Shown here: positions 24,714 to 34,186 of the stretch, piece after piece | How positions within the stretch are numbered: position 1 is the stretch's first letter | Layout of the letters: each line of letters opens with the position of its first letter | Assembly: GCA_963817135.1 (NCBI GenBank) | Contig: CAWFNG010000006.1 | Span: 1 to 64,000, forward strand | Direction of reading: 5' to 3' | Origin: VAZQ01 sp963817135 | Lineage (GTDB): Bacteria; Pseudomonadota; Alphaproteobacteria; Rhizobiales; Xanthobacteraceae | DNA: 64,000 bases | Notes under the pieces: model-generated | Seen by the model: only the letters and a program-made list of their open reading frames with translations | Database searches by the model: none | What the model was told of the DNA's origin: nothing | Made by a program: the position numbers and the translations under genes

Positions 24714-25934
24714 TCACTGGCGCGCTAATGCTCGCACGACTGACTTAATCGGGTACGAGCAGCAACCGTGGTCAGAATAGTGCGGGTCGGCAGCGAGGCA
24801 TTGCGCCTCCGGCAGGCCCAACTCCTTGCGCACCATATTCGTGCCAAGCACCATCGCCACCATCTTGTAGTTGGCATGCCGGCGGCCCATGCCTTCGCGG
24901 CCCATGCCGCAATCCGATGAAATGATCAGCCGCTCCGGCGGGATGTGCTTGAGCGCCGTGCGGATGAGCGCGGCAATGTCATCCGGCCGTTCGACCTGCA
25001 GGGTGTGATGATCGATCACCCCGATCACCACTTTCTTGTCCTTGATCGCTTCGCCGATCGCTTTGAGATCGCCGGGACCCGACGAGCATGTCTCGAATGT
25101 CAGGGCGTCGGCGTCCACCCGGTTGAGCGCATCAAGCGTGGGCTGATAGCTCTGAACGTCGCGGAAGATGCGCTGCTGGGAAGGGTTGCCCCAGCAGGTA
25201 TGGCACCAGACCTCGGTCTTGCCGCGCAGCCCCTTGACCGTGTTGTTGAAGATTTTCCCGAGGTCATCGGCGTCAAGCTTGCCGAACGCCTTGCCGCGCG
25301 CCGGCACCATGTGAATCTGCGGCTCCTCCATCTGGATTACCGGGCAGCCGGCGTCGGCGAGCGCGTTAAGCTCCTGATTGAGGGCCTCGCTCAATGCCCA
25401 GGTGCGCTCGATGGGGTCTTTGTAATATTCGTCTTCGACCGAGGCTGCGAGCAATTCCGGCAGGATGGTTCCGAACTTGACGGGACGCGTGGTCATGCGC
25501 TGGGCGGCCTTCCACATGGCGGTGTATTGCAATCGTCCGCGCCCGACCGGCGCGACAATCCTGGGAAACACGCGCGCTTCCAGGAAATCGTGGAGGATGT
25601 GGCCGCGCGGATAGGCGACCGCGCCGACCTTGTAGGCTGTCGGTTGCGGCACCGGGGCAAATCCGTCCATATGGGTGAGCGGATAGCTTTGCCAGCTCAT
25701 GCCGGCGACCTGCTCGTCGTAATGGGCGTCGCCGTCGGTGACGATATCGAGGCCCGCCGTCTCCTGCGCGCGCAGGAAGCAGGACACCGCGTCCTCGTAC
25801 TGCTCGCGAAAACGCGAATTCATCATGGCTTCGAGGAAGCTCGCCGATCCCAAGCTTGCGCTGTACCAGGATGGCCGCGGCAGCGAGCCGATGATGGACG
25901 TGGGCAACAACGTATGCGCAGACGCCTTGAACAT
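24714..25934 (-). CDS. MetE-like (cobalamin-independent methionine synthase family) protein
   Basis: A 406-residue single-domain relative of the MetE C-terminal catalytic barrel. Candidate zinc ligands occur in order: HTC (WCHTCWG), Glu in LTFETCSSG and Cys in ISSDCGMGREG. It lacks the MetE N-terminal domain, so it is not a full folate-dependent methionine synthase. Stand-alone forms are thought to transfer methyl groups between small thiols and other donors. It is downstream of nadE on the same strand, separated by a hairpin repeat. Function beyond methyl transfer to a thiol is not established. Confidence 0.85.
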   Translation of the reverse strand: MFKASAHTLLPTSIIGSLPRPSWYSASLGSASFLEAMMNSRFREQYEDAVSCFLRAQETAGLDIVTDGDAHYDEQVAGMSWQSYPLTHMDGFAPVPQPTAYKVGAVAYPRGHILHDFLEARVFPRIVAPVGRGRLQYTAMWKAAQRMTTRPVKFGTILPELLAASVEDEYYKDPIERTWALSEALNQELNALADAGCPVIQMEEPQIHMVPARGKAFGKLDADDLGKIFNNTVKGLRGKTEVWCHTCWGNPSQQRIFRDVQSYQPTLDALNRVDADALTFETCSSGPGDLKAIGEAIKDKKVVIGVIDHHTLQVERPDDIAALIRTALKHIPPERLIISSDCGMGREGMGRRHANYKMVAMVLGTNMVRKELGLPEAQCLAADPHYSDHGCCSYPIKSVVRALARQ

Positions 25935-25980
25935 TTGTCCTCGCTTCTACATCGTATTTGGCACGGCCGGGCGGCAGTTT

Positions 25981-26117
25981 ACCTCCCCCTGAAAGGGGAG
26001 GTCGACCGGCGAGCGAAGCGAAGGCGGTCGGGTGGGGGTCGCTGTTGCATCGCGATCAAGGACATCTTTGACCCCCACCCGGCGCTTCGCGCCGACCTCC
26101 CCCTTTCAGGGGGAGGT
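25981..26117. repeat. long hairpin repeat, ACCTCCCCCTGAAAGGGG family
   Basis: The 137-bp unit begins ACCTCCCCCTGAAAGGGGAGGT and ends with CCCCCTTTCAGGGGGAGGT; inside, GAAGGCGGTCGGGTGGGGGTC pairs with GACCCCCACCCGGCGCTTCGC (both shortened here to about 20 bases). The arms form one long stem with an A/T-richer loop. A longer copy lies at 36191-36372. Confidence 0.85.
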
Positions 26118-26159
26118 AATCCGAGTTTGCCGCTCGCATCGAGTCAATCGACATCCGCT

Positions 26160-27905
26160 CTACAGATCGTAGGCCTCGGACTTGGCGGGTGCCGCGGCCC
26201 TCACCAGCGCGCGGTCCGGCTCAGGCAGCGGCGCGCCGGAATCGCGAAAACGGTTGACGATGGGGTAGCGGCGGTCGCGGCCGAAATTCTTGAGCGTCAC
26301 CTTGACGCCGGGCGCCGCTTGCCGGCGCTTATATTCGGCAAGGTTGAGCATGCGCTCCACTTGCATCACGGTCTCGCGGTCGAAGCCTTCCTCCACGATC
26401 TTTGCAATAGGCTCCTCGCGCTCGACCAGCCGCTCGAGGATGCGATCAAGCACGTCGTAAGGCGGCAGCGTATCCTGGTCGGTCTGGTTCTCGCGCAATT
26501 CTGCGGTCGGTGCCCGGCTGATGATGCTTGCCGGAATCACCTCGCCGTCAGGACCAAGCGCGTCGCCAGGGCGCCAGCCATTGCGCAGCCGCGCCAGGCG
26601 ATAGACTTCGGTCTTGTAGAGATCCTTGACCGGGTTGAAGCCACCGTTCATGTCTCCGTAAAGCGTGGCATAGCCTACCGACATTTCCGATTTGTTGCCG
26701 GTCGTTACCACCATCAGAGCGAATTTGTTGGAGATTGCCATCAGAATGGTACCGCGTGCGCGCGCCTGCAGATTCTCCTCGGTGACATCGCGCGGTAGCC
26801 CTTGAAACAATGGAGCAAGCGCGCGTTCGAGCCCGAGCACGGCCTCTTCGATCGGCAGCACGTCGTAATGAACGCCGAGCGCCCTGGCTGTGCGCGCGGC
26901 GTCGTCGAGCGAGGTCTGCGAGGTAAAGCGATAGGGCAACATGACGCAACGCACGCGCTCGGCACCCAAGGCGTCGACCGCCAGCGTGGCGGCCAGCGCC
27001 GAATCGATACCGCCGGAAAGGCCGAGAACGACGCCGCGGAAACCGTTCTTGTTGACGTAGTCGCGCAATCCCAGCATGCATGCGCAATAGTCCGCCTGGT
27101 CGCCCTCTTCGATTGCCGCGATCGGACCGTCCGCGCAGCGCCAGCCGTTTCCGCTGCGCTGCCAGTGAACGGTGGTGACGCTTTCCCGGAACGCCGGCAT
27201 CTGGAATGCAAGCGAGCGGTCGGCATGCAGCCCGAATGACGCACCATCGAATACCAGTTCGTCCTGGCCGCCGACCTGATTGACATAGACGATCGGCAGG
27301 TCGCTTTCGGTAATGCGTGCGACCGCGATGTTGAGCCGCACCTCCTCCTTGTCGCGCCAATAGGGCGACCCGTTCGGAACCACCAGCAGTTCCGCCCCGG
27401 TCTCCGAGAGGCACTCGACCACCTCGCTTCCCCAGATATCTTCGCAGATCGGGATGCCGAGCCGCACGCCTTGGAAATTGATCGGACCGGGCATCGGGCC
27501 GGGAACGAACACGCGCTTCTCGTCGAAGACGCCATAGTTCGGCAGATCGACCTTGAAACGCAGCGCCGCAATGGCGCCGCCGGCAAGAAGACAGTAGGCG
27601 TTATGGAGCTTGCCGGCTTCGACCCAGGGCGTGCCCATCAATAGCGCGGGCCCGCCGTCAGCCGTCTCGCGGGCAAGCTCCTCGAGCTGGGCGCGGCATG
27701 CAGCCTGCAGCGCCGGTTTGAGCACGAGGTCCTCGGGCGGATAGCCCGAGATGAACAACTCGGGAAACGCCACGAGATCGGCACCGTCGCGCGCCGCCTG
27801 CACGCGTGCCCGGCGCGCCTTGTCCGCGTTCCCCGCAACGTCGCCCATGGTGGGATTGAGTTGCGCAACCGCGATCGCCAGGCTGTCCGATGGGCGCGTA
27901 TCCAT
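26160..27905 (-). CDS. nadE: glutamine-hydrolysing NAD+ synthetase
   Basis: A 581-residue two-domain enzyme making NAD+ from nicotinate adenine dinucleotide with ammonia from glutamine. The N-terminal nitrilase-type glutaminase has Glu49 (FPELF), Lys118 (FKVDLPNYG) and Cys154 (IPICEDIW). The C-terminal synthetase has the PP-loop SGGIDS at 297-302, and further on TTGNKSEMSVGYATLYGD. Length and order are normal. Essential housekeeping gene; it stands apart from the surrounding catabolic genes. Confidence 0.97.
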   Translation of the reverse strand: MDTRPSDSLAIAVAQLNPTMGDVAGNADKARRARVQAARDGADLVAFPELFISGYPPEDLVLKPALQAACRAQLEELARETADGGPALLMGTPWVEAGKLHNAYCLLAGGAIAALRFKVDLPNYGVFDEKRVFVPGPMPGPINFQGVRLGIPICEDIWGSEVVECLSETGAELLVVPNGSPYWRDKEEVRLNIAVARITESDLPIVYVNQVGGQDELVFDGASFGLHADRSLAFQMPAFRESVTTVHWQRSGNGWRCADGPIAAIEEGDQADYCACMLGLRDYVNKNGFRGVVLGLSGGIDSALAATLAVDALGAERVRCVMLPYRFTSQTSLDDAARTARALGVHYDVLPIEEAVLGLERALAPLFQGLPRDVTEENLQARARGTILMAISNKFALMVVTTGNKSEMSVGYATLYGDMNGGFNPVKDLYKTEVYRLARLRNGWRPGDALGPDGEVIPASIISRAPTAELRENQTDQDTLPPYDVLDRILERLVEREEPIAKIVEEGFDRETVMQVERMLNLAEYKRRQAAPGVKVTLKNFGRDRRYPIVNRFRDSGAPLPEPDRALVRAAAPAKSEAYDL

Positions 27906-27955
27906 CCTCTAGTTTTAGCAGAAAAGGAAAGGCCGGAGCCACTTCTGGAGCGAGA

Positions 27956-28309
27956 TCAGAGCAGCCCGATCCGTTCCGCAAGCGCCAACAGCCATGCGAG
28001 GGCGGCAATCAGCAGCGACAGGCCGACAGCGGCCGAGCCCATGTCCTTGATGCGTCCGATCTCTACGTCGGCATCGGGCGCGAGCTTGTCGCAGAGTTTC
28101 TCGAAGGCGGTATTGAGGAGTTCGACGACAAGCACGAGCAGGATGACACCGATCAGGACGAAGCGTTTCCAGACACCTTCCGCGACGACGAAAGAAACCG
28201 GTACGGCAATGGCAAGCGCGATCAGCTCCTGGCGAAAAGCCATGTCGCTGCGGGCTGCGGTGCACAGCCCCTGCCAGGTACAGATCGTCGCCCGCAGCCA
28301 GCGTTGCAT
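27956..28309 (-). CDS. dgkA: diacylglycerol kinase
   Basis: A 117-residue inner-membrane kinase that phosphorylates diacylglycerol for membrane lipid recycling. The family signature ELLNTAFEKLCDKL is present with the catalytic Glu, and three hydrophobic helices follow the pattern expected for DgkA. The ATG at 28309 (MQRWLRATICTWQG) gives the family's usual length; twelve upstream codons come from a repeat. It is 50 bp upstream of nadE on the same strand. Confidence 0.92.
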   Translation of the reverse strand: MQRWLRATICTWQGLCTAARSDMAFRQELIALAIAVPVSFVVAEGVWKRFVLIGVILLVLVVELLNTAFEKLCDKLAPDADVEIGRIKDMGSAAVGLSLLIAALAWLLALAERIGLL

Positions 28310-28311
28310 CA

Positions 28312-28390
28312 GCGTCACCCTTCGAGGCCCGCGCATGTGGTACAAGATGCGATATCCTTCGTGTGATGCGCGGGCACCTCAGGATGACGG
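28312..28390. repeat. palindromic repeat, CCTTCGAGGCCCGCGC family
   Basis: GTCACCCTTCGAGGCCCGCGC at one end and GCGCGGGCACCTCAGGATGAC at the other frame a 30-bp centre (each shown to about 20 bases). The ends are partly complementary. A second, longer copy occupies 62543-62684. It abuts the dgkA start codon and so lies in its leader. Confidence 0.8.
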
Positions 28391-28455
28391 GGAGAGTAAG
28401 TCAAGCAGTGCGTAGCTTAGGCTCGCCTGTCTGACTACGCTGCGAACAATTTGTC

Positions 28456-29433
28456 CTAGTGCACGTCGATGGCGGCATAGGGGCCGGCCTTCACGCTCAT
28501 TTGCAGGAATATCCCCAGATTATCGGTTCGCCACTCAACCGGCTGCGGCAAGGCGGCAAAGCCAATGATGTGGTCCTCGAAATGGGTTTGCCCCCGGGTC
28601 TGCATGTGCCAGTAGCGGCCGCCAATTCCGAGGCTCACCGCATCGATCACGCGATACGAGATAAACCCTTCGAGCTGGACGCCCCATCCCTTGCCGGCCT
28701 CGGGAATAGGCCCGCTGAAATCGCCGGTGAAATTGCTGATGCGCAGCCAATGGGCATCGGAGCCGTACATCCGCACCGAGGGGAGCCAGGCGGCTTCCGC
28801 GCTGAAGCGAAAGCGACCGATCTCGACCGCTCCGTCGATGCCTAAACGTACCGAATACCAGTTGTTGTTCTGGGTGATCACCTGCACGGGATTGGGAATG
28901 GGAGAGGGCCCGCAGATCGTTGGATTGAACGAAATCTGCGTGCAGCCGAAGGCGCTGACGTTCTGGTTCATGTAATGCAGGCCGCCGAACAGCCCGATGC
29001 GCCAGTCCGGCCCAAACACCACGTTGACGCCGATATCGCCGCTGCCATAGATGGGAGTGCCGTTTTCCTGCACGCTCAGCGTCGCCGAATAGGGGGCAAT
29101 GACCGGCGGAAAATCTTCATCCTTCAGACTGCCTTTGCGCAGCGTCCCGCCGCCAATATAGCCTTTGACGAACCAGCGGCGATCGAAATCGAACCGGGTA
29201 TAGGCTTCGGCTGCGAAGATGGCGAGGTCGCCGTAGGTGAGCCGCGACACCAGATACGATCCGCTGACGTCGTAGAGGTTCTTGGCGGTGTTGGTGCGGC
29301 CGAACCAGAAGCGAATGCCGAAATCGGCGGTGTAGGTAAAAGGCGGCCGCTCGAACGGCCGGTAGGCCCATTCCCCTGCGGAGAGCGGCGCCGCGGTTGC
29401 GACACTCATCAGGAACGCCGAAACGAGCCGCAT
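28456..29433 (-). CDS. outer-membrane beta-barrel protein
   Basis: A 325-residue exported protein. From the ATG at 29433, residues 1-20 form a signal peptide (MRLVSAFLMSVATAAPLSAG). The rest alternates polar and aromatic residues in strand-like blocks such as FGIRFWFGRTNTAKNLYDV, LAIFAAEAYTRFDFDRRWFV and LGIGGRYWHM, consistent with a 10-12 strand barrel. The length and strand pattern recall omptin-like barrels, but I cannot identify the catalytic residues. An upstream extension in frame comes from a palindromic repeat and is not used. No partner genes. Confidence 0.8.
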   Translation of the reverse strand: MRLVSAFLMSVATAAPLSAGEWAYRPFERPPFTYTADFGIRFWFGRTNTAKNLYDVSGSYLVSRLTYGDLAIFAAEAYTRFDFDRRWFVKGYIGGGTLRKGSLKDEDFPPVIAPYSATLSVQENGTPIYGSGDIGVNVVFGPDWRIGLFGGLHYMNQNVSAFGCTQISFNPTICGPSPIPNPVQVITQNNNWYSVRLGIDGAVEIGRFRFSAEAAWLPSVRMYGSDAHWLRISNFTGDFSGPIPEAGKGWGVQLEGFISYRVIDAVSLGIGGRYWHMQTRGQTHFEDHIIGFAALPQPVEWRTDNLGIFLQMSVKAGPYAAIDVH

Positions 29434-29856
29434 GCAAGCGACCAGAGCGGGATGACGTTTCCTTGATTCGCCATCCCGCTCTATTTTTTTGTTGGTGCAT
29501 GATCTTTTTCCGAAAAGTGGTTCCCACCCCGGATCGCGTCCGGGGCAGGCCTTTTCGGGATCATGCACTGAGAGCGACCTTCTTGCGGTCGGGATTCTCG
29601 TCCACACGTGATGCCCCCCGGCATTTACGGGGCATTCTTGCCGTGCAGAATTTTCGCAATCCTTACGTTTTGCGGCTTCGCATTAAGCGATGATTTCTAT
29701 TGTTAATGAGCAAATAGGTTCTACTGTTAACGCGGCAATAAAGCGCGAATGCATTTACCTTCATGGATCGTGAACGCGACACCGTAGCCCGGATTTCGCT
29801 TCAGCGAAATCCGGGAGAACAGTCCCGCATTACGCTGCGCTGCATGCGGGCTACGA
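29434..29856. repeat. 423-bp gene-free interval with two repeat families
   Basis: Holds a GTGCATGATC...CGGGATCATGCAC palindrome at 29495-29568 and a GTAGCCCGGATTTCG hairpin element at 29784-29854. Between them (29570-29780) lies an AT-richer stretch with runs such as TTGTTAATGAGCAAATAG, in which I see no gene. The last repeat ends 2 bp before the stop of the beta-propeller gene and may act in 3'-end stability. Confidence 0.7.
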
Positions 29857-31005
29857 TCAAGGCTGTGCGCGGATGCCAGCGGGACCGGCCTTGAGGCTGA
29901 TGGAGCCGGCGGGCTTTAGCTCCCTGCCATCGAAGCCGAACAGCATGATCTCTTTCTCCACCATGCATTGCACCAGCAGCGTGCGATTGTCCTTGCTCCA
30001 GGCAATGCCCTGGCACCAACGCCCGACCCTGGCTTGCGTAAGCGGCACCAGTTCCTTGCCTTTGATGCTCACGACTTTGAGGAGACCGTAATCGTTGTAG
30101 AACGGGCTCGCCTTCGGCTTGTTCGACCCGTTCCCCACGTTGAAGGCGACGAATGCGCCATCGTGCGAAAGCGCGATGCCCTCCGGCGTCTGGCCGACCG
30201 TTACGGTGTGAACGACGCGCGGCGGCTTGAGTTCGAGATCGATCAAGCTTGCGGTATCGGCGTCTCCGCTGCCGGTGCCGATGTTTGCCACCACCGCCAG
30301 CTTGCCGTCGGGGTGAATGTCGATGCCGTAGGGACGCAGTCCCGCGGACAGATCGTGCTTGGTGTACTCGACCTTGCTGCCTTCGATGGCGAGAACTGAA
30401 ATTTTGTTGTCACCGTCGCGGGTAACCAGCGCCGTCTTGCCGTCCGGCGTAATCGCGACATGGCTGGGGCCGGACTTGTCGCTGCCCAGCTCGATCTTGC
30501 CGAGCGCGGTGAGGCTGCGATCGGCCATGGAAAAAACGGACACCGTTCCCTCCATGCGGTTGGCAACCAGCGCAAGGGTCCCGCTACGGTTGATGGAAAC
30601 TCCTGCCGCGCCCTTGCCCGCCTGCAGCTGCGCCAGCAATTTGGGCGGCGATGCCTTGAGATCGATCACGCTGAGCTTGTCATCGGGAATAGTTTTTGTT
30701 CGATCGTTTGGATCGATCTTCGTCGCTCCCGTGACCAGCGCGAAGCTTGCATCGGGGGAAATCGCGACGCTCATCGGCGGACCGACAACGCTGGTCGGAA
30801 CCTCTATTTCGCCAACCACTTTGGGCGTGCCGGCGCCAAGCTCGATGACGGCGACATAATCCGGTAGCGGATTGGCGGGTACGGCGTTCACGCCATCGAC
30901 GAGAACCGCCTTTCCGTCATTGGCGGAAACAATGATCTCTCCAAGCGCAGCCGGCGTTGCACACACGGATGCAGCGAACGCCATGAACGGCACGAATTGA
31001 TGCAC
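29857..31005 (-). CDS. secreted YVTN-type beta-propeller protein
   Basis: A 382-residue protein with a signal peptide (about 1-22) and a series of beta-propeller blades, each with motifs such as MSVAISPDASFALVTG, VSINRSGTLALVANR, VAITPDGKTALVTRD and IDIHPDGKLAVVANI. This is the 7-bladed YVTN/lactonase-like fold, usually periplasmic. The blades fit binding or lactonase roles, but no active-site residues can be named. It starts with a GTG after GGGAGGA and has its own promoter at 31071-31099. Confidence 0.85.
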   Translation of the reverse strand: MHQFVPFMAFAASVCATPAALGEIIVSANDGKAVLVDGVNAVPANPLPDYVAVIELGAGTPKVVGEIEVPTSVVGPPMSVAISPDASFALVTGATKIDPNDRTKTIPDDKLSVIDLKASPPKLLAQLQAGKGAAGVSINRSGTLALVANRMEGTVSVFSMADRSLTALGKIELGSDKSGPSHVAITPDGKTALVTRDGDNKISVLAIEGSKVEYTKHDLSAGLRPYGIDIHPDGKLAVVANIGTGSGDADTASLIDLELKPPRVVHTVTVGQTPEGIALSHDGAFVAFNVGNGSNKPKASPFYNDYGLLKVVSIKGKELVPLTQARVGRWCQGIAWSKDNRTLLVQCMVEKEIMLFGFDGRELKPAGSISLKAGPAGIRAQP

Positions 31006-31070
31006 GACCTATCCTCCCAAAGCTCGGATGTAATTCGCGGGTTTTCGACGCCCCGAGCAGGCGTTCCGAT

Positions 31071-31099
31071 ATTATATTCCGGCGCTTGCGAGCACTCAA
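31071..31099 (-). promoter_or_regulatory. promoter of the beta-propeller gene
   Basis: On the minus strand TTGAGT (31094-31099) and TATAAT (31071-31076) are spaced 17 bp apart. The -10 is a perfect sigma-70 box. The -35 overlaps the stop codon of the amidohydrolase gene, about 65 bp before the beta-propeller start. Confidence 0.6.
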
Positions 31100-32061
31100 A
31101 GCTTCAGAACGCGCTCGGCATTGCCGTGCGCCACTTTTGCCAGATCCTGCGGGGCCAACGGCAAGCGCTTGAGGAACTCGACACCGGCGACATTGGACTC
31201 GTAGGGCCAATCTACGGAGAACAGCACGTTGTCGATGCCGAGCGCGTTGACCGTGCATAAAAAAGCAGGCGCGGAAAAATTCCCGCTGCAGGTCACCACC
31301 AGATTTTGCGTAAGGTACTCAGCGGGCGTGCGCTTGAGGCCCCGGCGTATCGCCGCGAGCTGCGTGTGATCGTTGATACGATGCAGCATGAAGGGCAGGC
31401 CTTCTCCCAGATGCCCAAGGATGAAGGTCAGCTTGGGAAACGCATCGAGCACGCCGGCAAGTACAAGACGAAGGAAATGCACCCCGGTCTCCATGGCGAA
31501 TCCCCAGGCAGCATGCGCAAGCTCATCGAAGCCGGCAAAATAGGCGCTCATCACCGCCGGATGCGGCTTGCTCGGATGCAAATAGATCGGAACGCCCAAG
31601 GATTGCGCGCATTCGAAAATGCACCAGAACCGCTTCTCGTCAAGGAAACTGCCCTGGGTAAGACCGTTGATCATTGCGCCTTTGCAGCCGAGCCGATTGA
31701 CGGCACGCTCAAGCTCGCGCACGGCGGCGGCCGGATCGGCTGTCGGCAGCGCGGCGAGGGCGGCAAAGCGCGTGGGGTGCGCGCGCACCGCCTCGCCGAG
31801 GCGATCGTTCACTTCCGTTGCGGTGGCGATGGCCGCTGCGGCATCGAGCGCCTGGCAACCAGGTTGATTTTGCGAGAGCACCTGCACGTCGATCCCGGCC
31901 TCGTCCATGGCGGCAAGACGGGCATTGCCGAGATCGAGCAGCGCCGCTGCGGTGTTTATGCCGAGAAGCTTCTCCCGGTCGTTGCCCCGCTGCGCACCGG
32001 GCGGAAGGCTCTGTTCCTCCCGCGGCAGGATGAAGTGCTCCTCCAGCGCTATGATTTTCAT
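31096..32061 (-). CDS. amidohydrolase-2 family protein (gamma-resorcylate decarboxylase-like)
   Basis: A 321-residue ACMSD/LigW-type metal enzyme. In this branch the metal-binding Glu and His come from the first strand (ALEEHF), a His from YLHPSKPH, a His from GHLGEGLP and an Asp from SVDWPYES; all are visible here. Members decarboxylate aromatic carboxylates such as gamma-resorcylate or hydrolyse related compounds. The ATG overlaps the upstream stop codon (TGATG), so it is translationally coupled to the binding-protein gene. It is the last gene of the long minus-strand block from 40632. Confidence 0.88.
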   Translation of the reverse strand: MKIIALEEHFILPREEQSLPPGAQRGNDREKLLGINTAAALLDLGNARLAAMDEAGIDVQVLSQNQPGCQALDAAAAIATATEVNDRLGEAVRAHPTRFAALAALPTADPAAAVRELERAVNRLGCKGAMINGLTQGSFLDEKRFWCIFECAQSLGVPIYLHPSKPHPAVMSAYFAGFDELAHAAWGFAMETGVHFLRLVLAGVLDAFPKLTFILGHLGEGLPFMLHRINDHTQLAAIRRGLKRTPAEYLTQNLVVTCSGNFSAPAFLCTVNALGIDNVLFSVDWPYESNVAGVEFLKRLPLAPQDLAKVAHGNAERVLKL

Positions 32062-33068
32062 CACTGCACCCGTAATTCTGATTGCGGTGGCAAATAATCG
32101 GCTCGATAGACCGAACCGGCTTCGAGCGCAGGAAGATTGAACGTGCTCGTCACCATCTCGATGGTTTGTTTCAGGCGTGCGGCATCGACCACGCCCAGCC
32201 CTCCCCGCTTTACGTCCTCGGTAAGAACCGCGTTCTTGATGACGAGATCGAGACGGCCGCGCTCGACCTTCTCATCGACCAGCGGTTCGCGCTGCTTGAT
32301 GGCGGCAATCGCCAGTCCCGGATCGGCAATGGCTGCTTTCCATGCGGCGGCGGCAGCCCTGACCACTTTCTTGACGAGATCCGGGTTTTTGGCTGCGAAT
32401 TCCGGCGTGGTGAGAACGCAATTGCCGTAAAGCCGCACGCCGAAATCGCTATAGCGCATGACGTTGACGTCGCTTGCGTGAATGCCCAACCGCTCAAGAC
32501 CGGCGAGATCGGTGATGAACGCCGTGGTCGCGTCGGTGCGGCCCTGCACCAGAAGCGTCTCGCGCAATTGCGGCGTGACATCGATCCAGTTCACGGCGGC
32601 CGGGTCGAGGCCGTTAGCGCGCGCGAACAACGGAAACATCACGCGGCTTGACGAGCCCGTAGGCGAAGCGATGCGTTTGCCAGCGAGATCGCCGGGCGCG
32701 GCGATATTCGACTTCTTGAGCGACAGGATGACCATCGGCGCCACGTCGTAGATCTGCAACACGCTGATCACCTTCGCACCGGCCTGCCGGCCATTGAACT
32801 GGATCAAGGCGCCGAGATCGGCAAACCCCATCTCGTAGGCACCGCTCGCAACTTTGGTAATGGCATCGGCCGAGCCGTATCCGCGATCGATCTGGAGGGT
32901 GAGGCCGGGTTGCGCAAACTGCGCGGCGTCGGCAGCCAATACGAATGGGGATTGTTGCCCTTGAATGGCGAAATCGACGGTGAGCTTGACCGTCTGCGCG
33001 CGGCTGCTCGCAATCGGGACAGCCAATATGAGGGCAGCGACAGAAGCGCGCAGCCACGCATGCATCAT
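32061..33068 (-). CDS. NitT/TauT-type ABC substrate-binding protein
   Basis: A 335-residue periplasmic protein of the NMT1/ThiY-like family. The signal peptide spans about 1-24 (MHAWLRASVAALILAVPIAS). The mature chain contains VDFAIQGQQSPFVLAAD and the family block ADAITKVASGAYEMGFADL. No matching permease or ATPase adjoins it; it may use a transporter elsewhere. It is coupled to the amidohydrolase gene downstream and follows the luciferase-like gene by about 115 bp. Confidence 0.9.
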   Translation of the reverse strand: MMHAWLRASVAALILAVPIASSRAQTVKLTVDFAIQGQQSPFVLAADAAQFAQPGLTLQIDRGYGSADAITKVASGAYEMGFADLGALIQFNGRQAGAKVISVLQIYDVAPMVILSLKKSNIAAPGDLAGKRIASPTGSSSRVMFPLFARANGLDPAAVNWIDVTPQLRETLLVQGRTDATTAFITDLAGLERLGIHASDVNVMRYSDFGVRLYGNCVLTTPEFAAKNPDLVKKVVRAAAAAWKAAIADPGLAIAAIKQREPLVDEKVERGRLDLVIKNAVLTEDVKRGGLGVVDAARLKQTIEMVTSTFNLPALEAGSVYRADYLPPQSELRVQ

Positions 33069-33182
33069 TGCCGACTTCTCCTCCGTAACCCTTTGGTTAA
33101 ATCGCGTGCCGCAGTTATTTTCACCTCTCCCCGCGCAGGGGAGAGGCGAAGAACGGCTGCGTCAGTCTCATCGGAACGCGCT

Positions 33183-34169
33183 TTACCGGTCCGCAAGCTC
33201 GCGGACAAGATTGAGCGCGAGGCTTCGCTCTTCGCGCGAGCCGGAAACCTCGATGATCGGCTCGTCCAGGCCGATTGCCAGATACTCTTCCAGGCGGGCA
33301 CGGCACTCGGCAAGGGTGCCGGCAGCGGCGAAGACATTGGCCGCTTCGGGCGGCAGCAGCTTGACTGCTGCCTCGAAATCGTGCCGCGCATGGCAGGCAA
33401 TGATCGCCGCGTGATCGATGGGAAGGTTCGACGATTTGATGTTGTCTGCATGCCCGCGACTGCGGAACAGAAAGGCGAGCTTGCGCAGCATCGCTCGCTT
33501 TGCAGCGGCGCCGTCCTCCGACACCTGGCAATTGATCAAGGAGCATTTGCGCAGCGCACGCCGTTCGCCCGCCCGCGCCTCCCTTCCGGCCTGCGCCTGA
33601 TCGAGGCACCACCGGGTGGAGGCAAGGGTAAGCCCGGCGGAAAGCAGCACGCCCTCGGCAATGGCGCCGGCGAGCCTGAGCATTTGCGGGCCGGTCGAGG
33701 CGATATAGATCGGATATTGCCGGCCTTGCGCGAATGCCATGCTCGCACCTTTGAGCTTGTGCAGTGCCCCTTCATGTTCGACCGGCTTGCCCAGCCACAA
33801 TGCACGCAGCGCCTCGACATATTCGCGCATGATCCGGATCGGCTTTTCCGGCTCGATGCCGGATTGCACCAGGTTGAGGATGTTGCCAACCGATACGGTG
33901 AGGATCACCCGATCCGGCGCAAGCTCGCCCAAGGTCGAAACCGCCATGGCGACCGGCAATGGCGGCCACAGATATGGGCTGATGGCGGTCGGCACAACAA
34001 TCGCGCGGCGGGTTGCGCCGGCCGCCGCGGCGGCCCAGACGATCGCATCGCGATAGCCCATATGCTGCGCAAACCAGAGGCTGGCGGCGCCGGCGCGTTC
34101 AGCCTCCCGGCAGGTCTCGAGCATCTCGGACGTGGACGAAAACCCATCGAAGAACACCCCGACCGGCAT
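33183..34169 (-). CDS. luciferase-like (LLM) flavin-dependent oxidoreductase
   Basis: A 328-residue TIM-barrel flavoprotein of the bacterial luciferase-like family, using FMN or F420. N-terminal MPVGVFFDGFSS, the SLWFAQHMGYRDAI segment, and the TVSVGNILNLVQSG block are family-like. It is a paralogue of the enzyme at 37418-38407; both keep SLW-A-H-GYR-A and the C-terminal EERSLALNLVRE-type tail. The ATG at 34169 was chosen since the longer frame upstream is antisense shadow inside tctA. It lies 17 bp downstream of tctA and would act on the imported compound. Confidence 0.88.
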   Translation of the reverse strand: MPVGVFFDGFSSTSEMLETCREAERAGAASLWFAQHMGYRDAIVWAAAAAGATRRAIVVPTAISPYLWPPLPVAMAVSTLGELAPDRVILTVSVGNILNLVQSGIEPEKPIRIMREYVEALRALWLGKPVEHEGALHKLKGASMAFAQGRQYPIYIASTGPQMLRLAGAIAEGVLLSAGLTLASTRWCLDQAQAGREARAGERRALRKCSLINCQVSEDGAAAKRAMLRKLAFLFRSRGHADNIKSSNLPIDHAAIIACHARHDFEAAVKLLPPEAANVFAAAGTLAECRARLEEYLAIGLDEPIIEVSGSREERSLALNLVRELADR

Positions 34170-34186
34170 CTGATTCAGTGCTCCTG

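Noticed and set aside
25981..26117. rho-independent terminator of nadE
   Set aside because: The hairpin is far longer than a terminator stem, lacks a T-run, and belongs to a dispersed family found elsewhere in spacers.
24945..26798. 617-codon open frame on the plus strand
   Set aside because: Antisense to the MetE-like gene and nadE, and it crosses a palindromic repeat; the composition is not protein-like.
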